From Chitinophagaceae bacterium (GTDB lineage: Bacteria; Bacteroidota; Bacteroidia; Chitinophagales; Chitinophagaceae): a DNA stretch of 39,364 bases. Of the stretch, positions 17,005 to 24,919 are shown piece by piece. How positions within the stretch are numbered: the first letter of the stretch is position 1; the number at the start of each line of letters is the position of its first letter. A program made the position numbers and the translations under genes. Where the stretch lies: NCBI GenBank assembly GCA_024643625.1, contig JAHEMO010000006.1, forward strand, positions 1 through 39,364. The letters run 5' to 3'. The notes beneath the pieces are model-generated. The model ran no database searches and was not told the origin of the DNA. It saw nothing but the letters and a program-made list of their open reading frames with translations.

Positions 17005-17856
17005 ATGAGTGTTTATCAACGCGTAAAGACTAAAGTGTACGGGCTACTCAATCCCGGAGCCGTAGGTGACAGGTATTGGGATAAAGTCATCAATGGCTTT
17101 ATCATCATTCTCATTATATTAAATGTAGTGGCGGTTATGCTGGAAACAGTAAAACCTATCAGCGACCAATACAAAACATTTTTCTACTACTTCGATCTTG
17201 TATCGGTTATTATTTTCAGCGTTGAATATCTGCTGCGTTTGTGGAGTATAAATGTTGATCCCAGGTATCGCAATCACGTTGGCGGCAGGCTCAAATACAT
17301 GGTATCTCCTGCCGCACTTATTGACCTGATAGCGATTTTCCCCTTTTTCATTTATCTCATTTTCGATTCCGGAATTGATTTGCGTGAAGTTTTATTGCTG
17401 CGCTTTTTCAGGGTGTTGCGCATATTCAGGCTTACGGCATACACAAAATCGGCAACTATTATCGGCAATGTTTTTAAACGGAGATACAAGGAATTGTTGC
17501 TCAGCCTTGTGTTGGCGTCCTTTCTCATTGTGATTACGGCCTGCCTCGTATTTTTTGCAGAAAACCGACACCCTGTTAGTAAGGAAAATTTTAGCAGCAT
17601 ACCGGCTACGCTTTGGTGGGCTGTGGTTACACTTACCACCACAGGGTATGGTGATATTGTACCCATGACAACGCTTGGCAAGTCACTCACTTCCCTGCTT
17701 ATACTTGCCGGTGTTGCTTTTTTTGCGTTGCCTGCAGGTATACTATCAGCGGGTTTTCAGGAGGAGTTTAGGCGAAAAAGACTTATGGATACCCATCGCT
17801 GTCCGCATTGCGGCGAATTGCTGGAGTGGGATGAAAGCGGGCATGCCCACGATTAA
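17005..17856 (+). CDS. Voltage-gated-type potassium channel with C-terminal zinc-knuckle-like tail
   Basis: A 283-residue six-helix cation channel. S1 to S3 fall in about residues 25-130. The voltage-sensor-like S4 carries regularly spaced arginines (LLRFFRVLRIFRLTAY). The pore loop holds TTTGYGDIVP with the potassium filter at Thr213-Gly-Tyr-Gly-Asp217. S6 ends near residue 250. The cytoplasmic tail is short and ends in Cys266-Pro-His-Cys269-Gly with an acidic, histidine-containing end (ESGHAHD). One CxxC alone cannot make a full zinc ribbon in one chain, but four could cluster in a tetramer. The ATG at 17005 is chosen because the longer frame to 16951 enters the terminator. Confidence 0.87.
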   Translation: MSVYQRVKTKVYGLLNPGAVGDRYWDKVINGFIIILIILNVVAVMLETVKPISDQYKTFFYYFDLVSVIIFSVEYLLRLWSINVDPRYRNHVGGRLKYMVSPAALIDLIAIFPFFIYLIFDSGIDLREVLLLRFFRVLRIFRLTAYTKSATIIGNVFKRRYKELLLSLVLASFLIVITACLVFFAENRHPVSKENFSSIPATLWWAVVTLTTTGYGDIVPMTTLGKSLTSLLILAGVAFFALPAGILSAGFQEEFRRKRLMDTHRCPHCGELLEWDESGHAHD

Positions 17857-17898
17857 ATTTTGCTGCGCGGAGTCTCGTTATTCTATAGGCTATTGGGC

Positions 17899-17928
17899 AA
17901 AAAAATAACCCGCATATCGCGGGCTATT
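17899..17928 (-). terminator. Rho-independent terminator on the minus strand
   Basis: Read on the minus strand: AATAGCCCGC, loop GATAT, GCGGGTTATT (one mismatch), then a run of seven T. No plus-strand T run follows, so it serves minus-strand transcription. The nearest annotated minus-strand gene (the sigma factor) ends 267 bases upstream, but a small promoter-plus-ORF unit lies directly upstream of this terminator. Confidence 0.65.
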
Positions 17929-17961
17929 GATGGTATAATTAGTTTGTCACGCTGTATTAGC

Positions 17962-18063
17962 CTACCGCATTACTATTGGCAATGGCAAGTAATCGTTAAA
18001 GCCGGAAGCAGTTGGAAATACAGCATGACAAGAAGGTAATTCAGTATTAATGCCATTCTTCAT
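17962..18063 (-). CDS. Candidate small protein (33 aa) or small RNA unit
   Basis: A 33-codon reading frame starts with ATG at 18063 (MKNGINTELPSCHAVF...) and ends with TAG, followed 34 bases later by a strong minus-strand terminator. A promoter-like TTTG-N19-TACATTTA lies just upstream, placing the predicted transcription start only a few bases before the ATG. The peptide has one cysteine and a hydrophobic, proline-rich end (YLPLPIVMR). I recognise no family. The unit could instead be a non-coding RNA of about 170 bases. It sits in the 338-bp gap between the potassium channel and the ECF sigma factor genes. The sequence evidence for transcription is better than that for translation. Confidence 0.35.
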   Translation of the reverse strand: MKNGINTELPSCHAVFPTASGFNDYLPLPIVMR

Positions 18064-18073
18064 AACAACGTCG

Positions 18074-18104
18074 TAAATGTAAATTTCCCTAATCTTTCTG
18101 CAAA
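18074..18104 (-). promoter_or_regulatory. Bacteroidota-type promoter for the small minus-strand unit
   Basis: On the minus strand TTTG (18104-18101) is followed after 19 bases by TACATTTA (18081-18074), seven of eight positions matching TAnnTTTG. The spacing is that expected for the primary Bacteroidota sigma factor. Expected transcription start is near 18068. Confidence 0.5.
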
Positions 18105-18194
18105 CGATTGTGAAGTGTATTTTTATACACAATGACTGAAAACAGGTGCAATTTTGCAGAGTCTTAAGATACTACACTAACCCGAAAGAAAATC

Positions 18195-18776
18195 TTACAG
18201 CGCAATCTGCTTTTCCTTCATCATTTTACGCAAATTGATAAGGCCATAGCGCATGCGACCGAGCGCTGTATTGATACTGCAATGGGTAAGTTGCGCAATC
18301 TCCTTAAAGCTTAGATCGCCATAGTGGCGCAGCACAATTACTTCTCGCTGTTCCTCCGGAAGCAGGTCTAGCATACGGCGCACCCGGTCGTGGCTTTGCC
18401 CACGCATCATTTGTGTTTCTGGACTTGCATCCGATAAATTGAGCCAATCAAATATATCGCGGCCTTCGCTGCTGGTCACCGTTGGGCGGCGCTTTATTCT
18501 ACGAAAATGATCGACACATAGGTTGTGCGCTATTCGCAGCGCCCAACTCAAAAATTTGCCTTCATCGTTGTACCGGTCGGCCCTGATGGTATCAATAATT
18601 TTTATGAATACATCTTGAAATAAATCTTCGGCAAGGTATTTGTCCTTAACCAAAAAATAAATAGAAGTATATATTCTGTCCTTATGTTTTTCAATAAGGA
18701 ATTCCAGTGCCTTAAGATCGCCGGATTTGAACGCAAATACCAGTTCGCTTTCCGAAAGGTGTTGATAGCAGTGCAT
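18195..18776 (-). CDS. ECF-type RNA polymerase sigma factor
   Basis: A 193-residue sigma-70 family protein with region 2 (DRIYTSIYFLVKDKYLAEDLFQDVFIKI, then FLSWALRIAHNLCVDHFR; about residues 30-95) and region 4 (LPEEQREVIVLRHYGDLSFKEIAQLTHCSINTALGRM; about residues 138-178). Regions 1 and 3 are missing, as in ECF factors. It would direct RNA polymerase to a distinct promoter set. No anti-sigma gene (FecR-like or zinc-binding) and no SusC/TonB receptor adjoins it, so it is unlikely to be a polysaccharide-uptake switch. Its control may be at expression level or by an unlinked partner. The ATG at 18776 fits the family N-terminus. Confidence 0.88.
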   Translation of the reverse strand: MHCYQHLSESELVFAFKSGDLKALEFLIEKHKDRIYTSIYFLVKDKYLAEDLFQDVFIKIIDTIRADRYNDEGKFLSWALRIAHNLCVDHFRRIKRRPTVTSSEGRDIFDWLNLSDASPETQMMRGQSHDRVRRMLDLLPEEQREVIVLRHYGDLSFKEIAQLTHCSINTALGRMRYGLINLRKMMKEKQIAL

Positions 18777-18980
18777 TATTACCCGTTTTTAGTTTGTAAG
18801 TAATTGGTCTTTGCAGAACCATTAGGGGTAGAAATAATGCAATAAGCGAACTGTTTTAATTGATTTATGACAGCAAATTAGGTAATAAGTTGCTCCCACA
18901 ACACATTTTTTGTGAAAAAAAATATGTGAAAACATTCTTTGACCAGTGCTGTTTGGTAAAAGAAGCGATCATTTTACTGC

Positions 18981-19011
18981 TTGAATTTGGAACGACCGCT
19001 TCATTATCTTG
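18981..19011 (+). promoter_or_regulatory. Candidate uvrA promoter
   Basis: TTG (18981-18983) and TATCTTG (19005-19011) are 21 bases apart and resemble the Bacteroidota -33/-7 elements with one base missing from the -7 box. If right, transcription starts just before the ATG at 19021, which excludes the alternative TTG start at 19009. Confidence 0.33.
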
Positions 19012-19020
19012 CATTCCTCC

Positions 19021-21858
19021 ATGCCAACAAATACATCTGCCGCCAAGCCACGCACCAATGCAAAAAAGCCTGTTGATGACAGCATTTTTATAAAAGGTGC
19101 CCGTACGCATAATCTTAAAAATGTTGATGTGGCTATTCCGCGACGCAGCCTCGTGGTGGTTACCGGCGTAAGCGGATCGGGTAAATCATCTCTCACTATC
19201 GATACCCTTTTTGCCGAAGGCCAACGCAAGTACGCAGAAAGCCTGAGTGCCTATGCACGTCAGTTTATGCAGCGCATGGTGAAGCCCGATGTAGATTATA
19301 TAAAAGGCCTTTGCCCTGCCATTGCTATTGAGCAAAAAGTTACAACGCGCACACCACGCAGCACCGTGGGTAGTATGACCGAAATTTATGACTATCTGCG
19401 ATTAATGTATGCACGCATTGGTCATACCTTTTCGCCGGATAGTGGCCGTGAGGTGAAAAAGCAGGATGTTACGGATGTGCTTGCTGCCATTGAAAAGCAG
19501 CCGGAAGGTAGCAGGTTGCTTTTGCTGGTACCTTTTAAAAAGCATGAAAGGCGCAAAGTGCTGGAGGAGTTGGGCATCCTCATGCAAAAGGGGTTTAGCC
19601 GCCTTTATGTAAACAAGGAAACCCTGACGATTGAAGATATTGTGGAAGACAAAACGCAACTTGCACAATTGGAAAATTCCAGACAAGATGATGCTTTCAT
19701 TCTGGTAGACAGATTAGTAGTGCGCACATTTGACGAGGACGACCGACACCGAATTTCCGATAGCATTGATACAGCATTTTATGAAGGAGAAGGAGAATGT
19801 ATTTTGTTGGTAGATGGAAAAAAAACGATTCACTTTTCCAATCGTTTCGAGCTGGATGGAATTCGGTTTGAGGAACCCTCGCCAAATCTGTTTTCCTTCA
19901 ATAACCCATATGGTGCATGTCCCGTGTGCGAAGGCTTCGGACAAGTACTAGGCATTGATGCAGATTTAGTAATACCGGATAAACGACTGAGTGTATACGA
20001 AGGAGCCATTGCCCCATGGCGAGGTGAAAAACTTAGCATTTGGAATCAGCAATTAATTAAAAACGCCGGTAAATTTTCTTTTCCTATTCATAAGCCTGTA
20101 GAAGACCTGACAGACGCCCAATACAGATTATTGTGGGAAGGCAATCAATTCTTTGGCGGTATCAATGATTTTTTTGCTGAAGTAGAACAGAATTTGTACA
20201 AAGTGCAATACCGGGTATTACTTAGCCGGTATCGAGGACGCACAGCCTGCCATGCCTGCAAGGGCAATCGCCTTCGGCCCGAAGCCCTCTATGTGCAGGT
20301 AGGAGGCCGGCATATTGGAGAACTTAGTCAAATGCCCGTGCGTGATTTGCTTGCCTGGATACATGCGCTCAAACTCAGCAAACACGACGTTGAAATTGGC
20401 AAGAGAGTACTCACTGAAATTAGACTTCGCCTGCAAACGATGGTTGATGTTGGGCTCGGCTATCTCACACTTAACCGGTTAGCCAATAGCCTGAGTGGCG
20501 GTGAAAGTCAACGCATTCAACTTACCCGTTCGCTGGGCAGCAATCTTACCGACAGTTTATACATTCTTGATGAACCGAGTATTGGTTTGCATCCACGCGA
20601 TACTGCACAACTGATTACAGTATTGAAAAACTTGCGTGATTTAGGAAATACGGTCGTGGTGGTGGAGCACGATGAAATGATGATGCGTCAGGCCGACCAT
20701 ATTATTGATATGGGGCCATTGGCAAGTCACCTTGGGGGTACAGTGGTAGCTGCCGGCAATTATAGCACCCTTATAAAAAATAAGGAAAGCCTTACTGCGC
20801 AGTACCTAACCGGCAAAATGAGCATTCAGAAGCCACATAAGGCAAAGGCCTGGAAGCGCAGCATTACGGTACACGGTGCAAGGCAAAATAACCTGAAGCG
20901 TATTGACGTAACTTTTCCTTTAGAGCAACTTGTGGTAGTGACGGGTGTAAGCGGCAGCGGCAAAACCACATTGGTGAAGCAAATACTATATCCTGCTTTG
21001 CAAAAAATAAAAGGCGAATACGCTGATAAAGTTGGAGCACATCAGAAATTAAGCGGCGATATAGATAAGATATCGCACATTGAAATGATTGACCAAAACC
21101 CTATTGGCAAAAGCAGCAGAAGTAATCCTGTTACGTATATAAAAGCATGGGACGCGGTAAGAGATTTGTATGCCAGCCAGCCGCTCAGTAAAATCAGAGG
21201 GTTTCAGCCGCGGCATTTTAGTTTTAATGTAGATGGTGGCAGGTGTGATGCGTGCAAAGGCGAAGGCGAACAGTTAGTGGAAATGCAGTTTCTGGCAGAT
21301 GTACATCTTACCTGTGATGTTTGCAAAGGCAAGCGGTTTAAAGATGAAGTGCTTGAGGTGACGTTTAGAGAAAGCAGCATTTTTGATGTGCTTGAAATGA
21401 GTGTAGATGAAGCCATGGCATTCTTTGGACACAAGGATACCGGCACCGCGGGCAAAGCCATAGTCAATGCAATTAAACCTTTACAGGATGTGGGGCTTGG
21501 CTATGTAAAGCTTGGACAAAGCAGCGATACATTAAGTGGTGGCGAAGCGCAACGGGTAAAGTTGGCAAGCTTCTTAGGCAAGGGCGGTAATGCCGGTCAT
21601 ATCCTTTTTATTTTTGACGAGCCAACAACGGGCCTACACTTTCATGATATTCAAAAGCTACTGAATTCTTTTTGGGCTTTGCAGGCGCAAGGCCACAGTT
21701 TAATTGTCATTGAGCATAATACTGATGTAATCCGCCATGCAGATTGGGTGATTGACCTTGGCCCCGAAGCCGGCGATGGCGGAGGAAGTTTAGTGTATGC
21801 GGGCTTACCCGAAGGTTTGCCACAATGCAAGGAGAGCTATACCGGTAAATGGCTATAA
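19021..21858 (+). CDS. uvrA: Excinuclease ABC subunit A (UvrA)
   Basis: A 945-residue DNA damage sensor of nucleotide excision repair with two ABC ATPase modules. Walker A motifs: GVSGSGKS at 49-56 and GVSGSGKT at 642-649. Signature motifs: LSGGESQ at 491 and LSGGEAQ at 838. The C-terminal zinc module is complete (Cys742, 745, 765, 768). In the first zinc module only Cys300-PV-Cys303 remains; the first CxxC, found in E. coli UvrA just after the FSANFA stretch, is replaced here by FELDGIRF (276-283). The ATG at 19021 is preferred to a TTG twelve bases upstream. Neighbouring genes are unrelated and uvrB is not in the window. Confidence 0.95.
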   Translation: MPTNTSAAKPRTNAKKPVDDSIFIKGARTHNLKNVDVAIPRRSLVVVTGVSGSGKSSLTIDTLFAEGQRKYAESLSAYARQFMQRMVKPDVDYIKGLCPAIAIEQKVTTRTPRSTVGSMTEIYDYLRLMYARIGHTFSPDSGREVKKQDVTDVLAAIEKQPEGSRLLLLVPFKKHERRKVLEELGILMQKGFSRLYVNKETLTIEDIVEDKTQLAQLENSRQDDAFILVDRLVVRTFDEDDRHRISDSIDTAFYEGEGECILLVDGKKTIHFSNRFELDGIRFEEPSPNLFSFNNPYGACPVCEGFGQVLGIDADLVIPDKRLSVYEGAIAPWRGEKLSIWNQQLIKNAGKFSFPIHKPVEDLTDAQYRLLWEGNQFFGGINDFFAEVEQNLYKVQYRVLLSRYRGRTACHACKGNRLRPEALYVQVGGRHIGELSQMPVRDLLAWIHALKLSKHDVEIGKRVLTEIRLRLQTMVDVGLGYLTLNRLANSLSGGESQRIQLTRSLGSNLTDSLYILDEPSIGLHPRDTAQLITVLKNLRDLGNTVVVVEHDEMMMRQADHIIDMGPLASHLGGTVVAAGNYSTLIKNKESLTAQYLTGKMSIQKPHKAKAWKRSITVHGARQNNLKRIDVTFPLEQLVVVTGVSGSGKTTLVKQILYPALQKIKGEYADKVGAHQKLSGDIDKISHIEMIDQNPIGKSSRSNPVTYIKAWDAVRDLYASQPLSKIRGFQPRHFSFNVDGGRCDACKGEGEQLVEMQFLADVHLTCDVCKGKRFKDEVLEVTFRESSIFDVLEMSVDEAMAFFGHKDTGTAGKAIVNAIKPLQDVGLGYVKLGQSSDTLSGGEAQRVKLASFLGKGGNAGHILFIFDEPTTGLHFHDIQKLLNSFWALQAQGHSLIVIEHNTDVIRHADWVIDLGPEAGDGGGSLVYAGLPEGLPQCKESYTGKWL

Positions 21859-21971
21859 TGTTACGATCGCATTGTCGTTATAGCTTTCGCCAACGAGAAC
21901 TTTCGGGATGAATTAGTTAGCAATTGATTTTCGAATTTTATTGAGCAAGTCATCAAACTGCATATTGCTAC

Positions 21972-23471
21972 TTAGAACTGAAGGTAAATCGGTAATACTT
22001 GTTCTGCTGTTTTCGCCTGAATAAATATCCAGATGAAAATAAAACCAATAGCCAGGTAAGCAGGAGCAGGAATACGGGAAAGTTTTTCTGAAAAAATAGT
22101 GGTTATATTATCAGGTAATGCATGCAGCAGCAAAGCCATCAGCAACATGGCGCATACCGGCAGGTAGCCATCAATCAATTCCGGTATCAGTTCCGCATGA
22201 AAGTTGGTAGTTATGAGTGAGAGTATCGTTGTAGCATCCTGTAAGGTTGCGGCTTTAAAGAATATCCAGCCAAAACATACCAGATGAAAGGTGACAAATA
22301 ACCAGATGGCCTTTTGCCAAATTGGTGCCTTTTGCCTGCTACTGCCCGTTACTCCAAAAAGTCTTTCGATGCCAAGAATGGCACCATGAATACCTCCCCA
22401 AATGATAAAATTCCACGAAGCACCATGCCAGAAGCCTCCCAATAGCATGGTAATCATGAGATTAATGTAGGTGCGAAACTTCCCTTTGCGATTGCCACCT
22501 AGTGGGATATACAAATAATCGCGCAGCCAGCTACTCAGTGATATATGCCATCGCCGCCAAAACTCGGTAATGCTTTTACTCTGATAGGGCGATAAGAAAT
22601 TAATGTTTACATCAAAGCCAAACCACCGGGCAATACCAATGGCAATATCGCTGTATCCGCTAAAGTCGCAATAGATAACCATGGCATAGCAATACACGCC
22701 AAGTAAACATTCGGCGCCGGTTAGCCGGCTGAGAGCATCGGGATCTTCAAATACCCGGTATACATAATTGGTTTGCAGGTAATCACTTATAACCACTTTT
22801 TTAAACAAGCCCGTAAAAATCAGGTAAAAGCCCCGGGCAAACTGTTGTTGCGAAAGCGTGTAGGGTTTATAAATCTGCGGAATAAAATCGGCTGCCCGCA
22901 CAATAGGACCCATCACAAGCTTTGGAAAAAAGGAGAGGAAAAAAAGGTAATCTACAAATCGCTTTACCGGCTTGAATTCGCCGCGATATACATCAATCGT
23001 ATAGCTCAGATTTTCAAAGGTGTAAAACGAAATACCTATTGGCAGAATAAGGTTAAGTGGATTGATATGCTGACTGCTCCAATCGTTCCATAAGGCAATA
23101 AAAAAGTTGGTGTACTTAAAATAGAAAAGCATACCAAGATTGAATATCACTGATATAATCAACAATAGCTTTTTATTACTTTTTTTGTTAGACCGGTAGA
23201 TGGCATTGCTAAGCAACCAATCTGCTATAGCGGCCAGTATCACTAATATTACAAACCAGCCCGAAGCTTTATAAAAGAAGTATAGGGAAAACAAACTAAA
23301 AATGGCCATCCGCGTTGTGGGCCGGTTTCTGTTGATGTAAAACAGAATAGAAAAGACAATAAAAAAGTAAACGAAAAATCCTGACTGAAATAGCAATGGA
23401 TTTTGTGGATCATACAGCAACTGCTTGCCAAGAAGTGTCCAATCAATAGCAGAAGTAAGCAGATGGTTCAA
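21972..23471 (-). CDS. MBOAT family O-acyltransferase (AlgI/DltB/PatA-like)
   Basis: A 499-residue membrane-bound O-acyltransferase with about ten to twelve hydrophobic segments. Family motifs: ILPIGISFYTFENLSYTIDVYRGE (about residue 142), WRRWHISLSSWLRDYLYIPLGGNRKG, and the conserved active-site His349 in LGGFWHGASWNFIIWG. Such proteins carry acetyl groups across the inner membrane for O-acetylation of alginate, peptidoglycan or other surface glycans. It begins 15 bases after the SGNH hydrolase-like gene, its natural partner, and a glucosaminidase lies further upstream. The glycan target is not certain. Confidence 0.9.
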   Translation of the reverse strand: MNHLLTSAIDWTLLGKQLLYDPQNPLLFQSGFFVYFFIVFSILFYINRNRPTTRMAIFSLFSLYFFYKASGWFVILVILAAIADWLLSNAIYRSNKKSNKKLLLIISVIFNLGMLFYFKYTNFFIALWNDWSSQHINPLNLILPIGISFYTFENLSYTIDVYRGEFKPVKRFVDYLFFLSFFPKLVMGPIVRAADFIPQIYKPYTLSQQQFARGFYLIFTGLFKKVVISDYLQTNYVYRVFEDPDALSRLTGAECLLGVYCYAMVIYCDFSGYSDIAIGIARWFGFDVNINFLSPYQSKSITEFWRRWHISLSSWLRDYLYIPLGGNRKGKFRTYINLMITMLLGGFWHGASWNFIIWGGIHGAILGIERLFGVTGSSRQKAPIWQKAIWLFVTFHLVCFGWIFFKAATLQDATTILSLITTNFHAELIPELIDGYLPVCAMLLMALLLHALPDNITTIFSEKLSRIPAPAYLAIGFIFIWIFIQAKTAEQVLPIYLQF

Positions 23472-23486
23472 TGGAAAGGATGAATT

Positions 23487-24869
23487 TTATGGTTGTTGGT
23501 TTACATGGCTGATATCTTGCCGGCTATTGGAGTCAATAGCATTCATTATGGCTTGGTAAAGCAGCGTTGCCAGTTTTTTGCCACCGGCAAAATTTACATG
23601 TGTGTAATCTTTGTTGGCTAAGGGTGGCTTTTGTTCCACCCATTGTTGTATGCTGCCTGCCCCGCCCATAGCTTCATACAGATTCCAGAAATGTACTTTG
23701 GTGCTATCGGCAATGGTATGCTGTATCTGCAGCAACGGTGCTATCCCCTTCGCTGTTTGGTATTGACCTCCGTAACGAAAGGCTTTATCAGCGGTGGTTA
23801 CAATTAAAATATCTGCCTGTGGGAAACTGCGTTTTATTTTTGCAACAGCCTCAATCATCGGGCCTTCATAATATTTGAAGTTTGTGCTGTTGGGTCTCCA
23901 CAGCAAGTTGGCACCAAACTGAAGAATAATGAGGTCATAGTTCGACGTTTCATTTATGGCACTGTACCAACTTTCATCAATATGCCGGTACTCATTGCCA
24001 TCTATACCCCGAAAATTGTAGTTGTCTACAAATACACCCGAATCAGATTCCATACTTACGCCGTACCAGGTTTGGCTGCCGCTAACGGCAATCCGTATCA
24101 TATCGGCACTGTCTGCTATTTTTTGTCGTACAATTCCAGTGGCGTTGAGGTATGGAACCGATTTTCCGTTAACAAGGAAATTTCCCTGATTATGGCCATT
24201 ATATAAGGCATATACTTCATTAAATCTACTGTACAGACTGTCTTTTGTACCGCTGTAGGTTATAGTAGCGTTGCCTGCCGATGCAAACCTGTGTCCTGAA
24301 AGAAACAATTGGTGCCTGTCCTCAGCGTTTTTAAAATGTTCGTCTTTCCAACCCGAAAAAGAATGGTTGACATTGGTTCTGAATCCTGCAATAACACTAG
24401 TAACTGGCACGTATCCAATACCTCTGCCTCCAAAGCGTTGCTGTAGCATGCTCCGAAGGTCGATCGTTACAATATCACCTTCTAAAAAACTGTCCCCTAT
24501 GTGGGCGATACGAACCTTTTTTCGCTTGCCGCCTTGCAGGTCGGCCACCGCTTTTGAAAAATTTGGTAAGGTTTGGGGCTCTGAAATATTGTAATTAATA
24601 ATACCCGTGTATCGAAGAAAATCGGGCAGTGTGCGGATTTCCGGTTTAGCAGACCCAACTACTTTATTTTCATCATTTCTATCGTCCTGAGTTTGCGCTG
24701 AGTTTGCGCTATCTGCCTGTCTTATATCGCTTAAAAAATCAATGGGGCGGGCCTGAAAGCTGCCAATAGAGAAATCAGTAGGCAGAAAGGATAGGGACGT
24801 AAGTACAACCAATAGAAAAAGGCTGAATCCTAAGACCAGCCTTCCTTCATTAACCTTTTTATCAGCCAT
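23487..24869 (-). CDS. SGNH/GDSL hydrolase-like O-acetylation partner protein
   Basis: A 460-residue extracytoplasmic protein with one N-terminal membrane anchor (about residues 10-29), a linker, then an SGNH domain from about residue 115. Block I is HIGDSFLEGD (nucleophile Ser127), an LQFGANLLW segment supplies the glycine/asparagine oxyanion block, and Asp421-YT-His424 completes the triad. Paired with the downstream MBOAT protein it probably transfers or removes acetyl groups on a polysaccharide or peptidoglycan (compare PatB, AlgX). An exact -7 box lies upstream. An 11-bp tandem duplication in the linker region (24687-24708) is notable because loss of one copy would shift the frame. Confidence 0.82.
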   Translation of the reverse strand: MADKKVNEGRLVLGFSLFLLVVLTSLSFLPTDFSIGSFQARPIDFLSDIRQADSANSAQTQDDRNDENKVVGSAKPEIRTLPDFLRYTGIINYNISEPQTLPNFSKAVADLQGGKRKKVRIAHIGDSFLEGDIVTIDLRSMLQQRFGGRGIGYVPVTSVIAGFRTNVNHSFSGWKDEHFKNAEDRHQLFLSGHRFASAGNATITYSGTKDSLYSRFNEVYALYNGHNQGNFLVNGKSVPYLNATGIVRQKIADSADMIRIAVSGSQTWYGVSMESDSGVFVDNYNFRGIDGNEYRHIDESWYSAINETSNYDLIILQFGANLLWRPNSTNFKYYEGPMIEAVAKIKRSFPQADILIVTTADKAFRYGGQYQTAKGIAPLLQIQHTIADSTKVHFWNLYEAMGGAGSIQQWVEQKPPLANKDYTHVNFAGGKKLATLLYQAIMNAIDSNSRQDISHVNQQP

Positions 24870-24903
24870 AGCTAACCCGCCTGCGATTTTCTTTCCGGCG
24901 GAT

Positions 24904-24911
24904 CAAATATA
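24904..24911 (-). promoter_or_regulatory. Candidate -7 box for the SGNH-MBOAT pair
   Basis: TATATTTG on the minus strand matches TAnnTTTG exactly and lies 34 bases before the SGNH start. The nearest TTTG upstream (24941-24938) is 26 bases away, a little longer than usual. It suggests the pair can be expressed independently of the glucosaminidase gene. Confidence 0.38.
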
Positions 24912-24919
24912 ACGGCTTG

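Noticed and set aside
18115-18130. Hairpin GTGTAT-TTTT-ATACAC downstream of the sigma factor
   Set aside because: It is a six-base-pair AT-rich stem with no T run after it on either strand; too weak to call a terminator.
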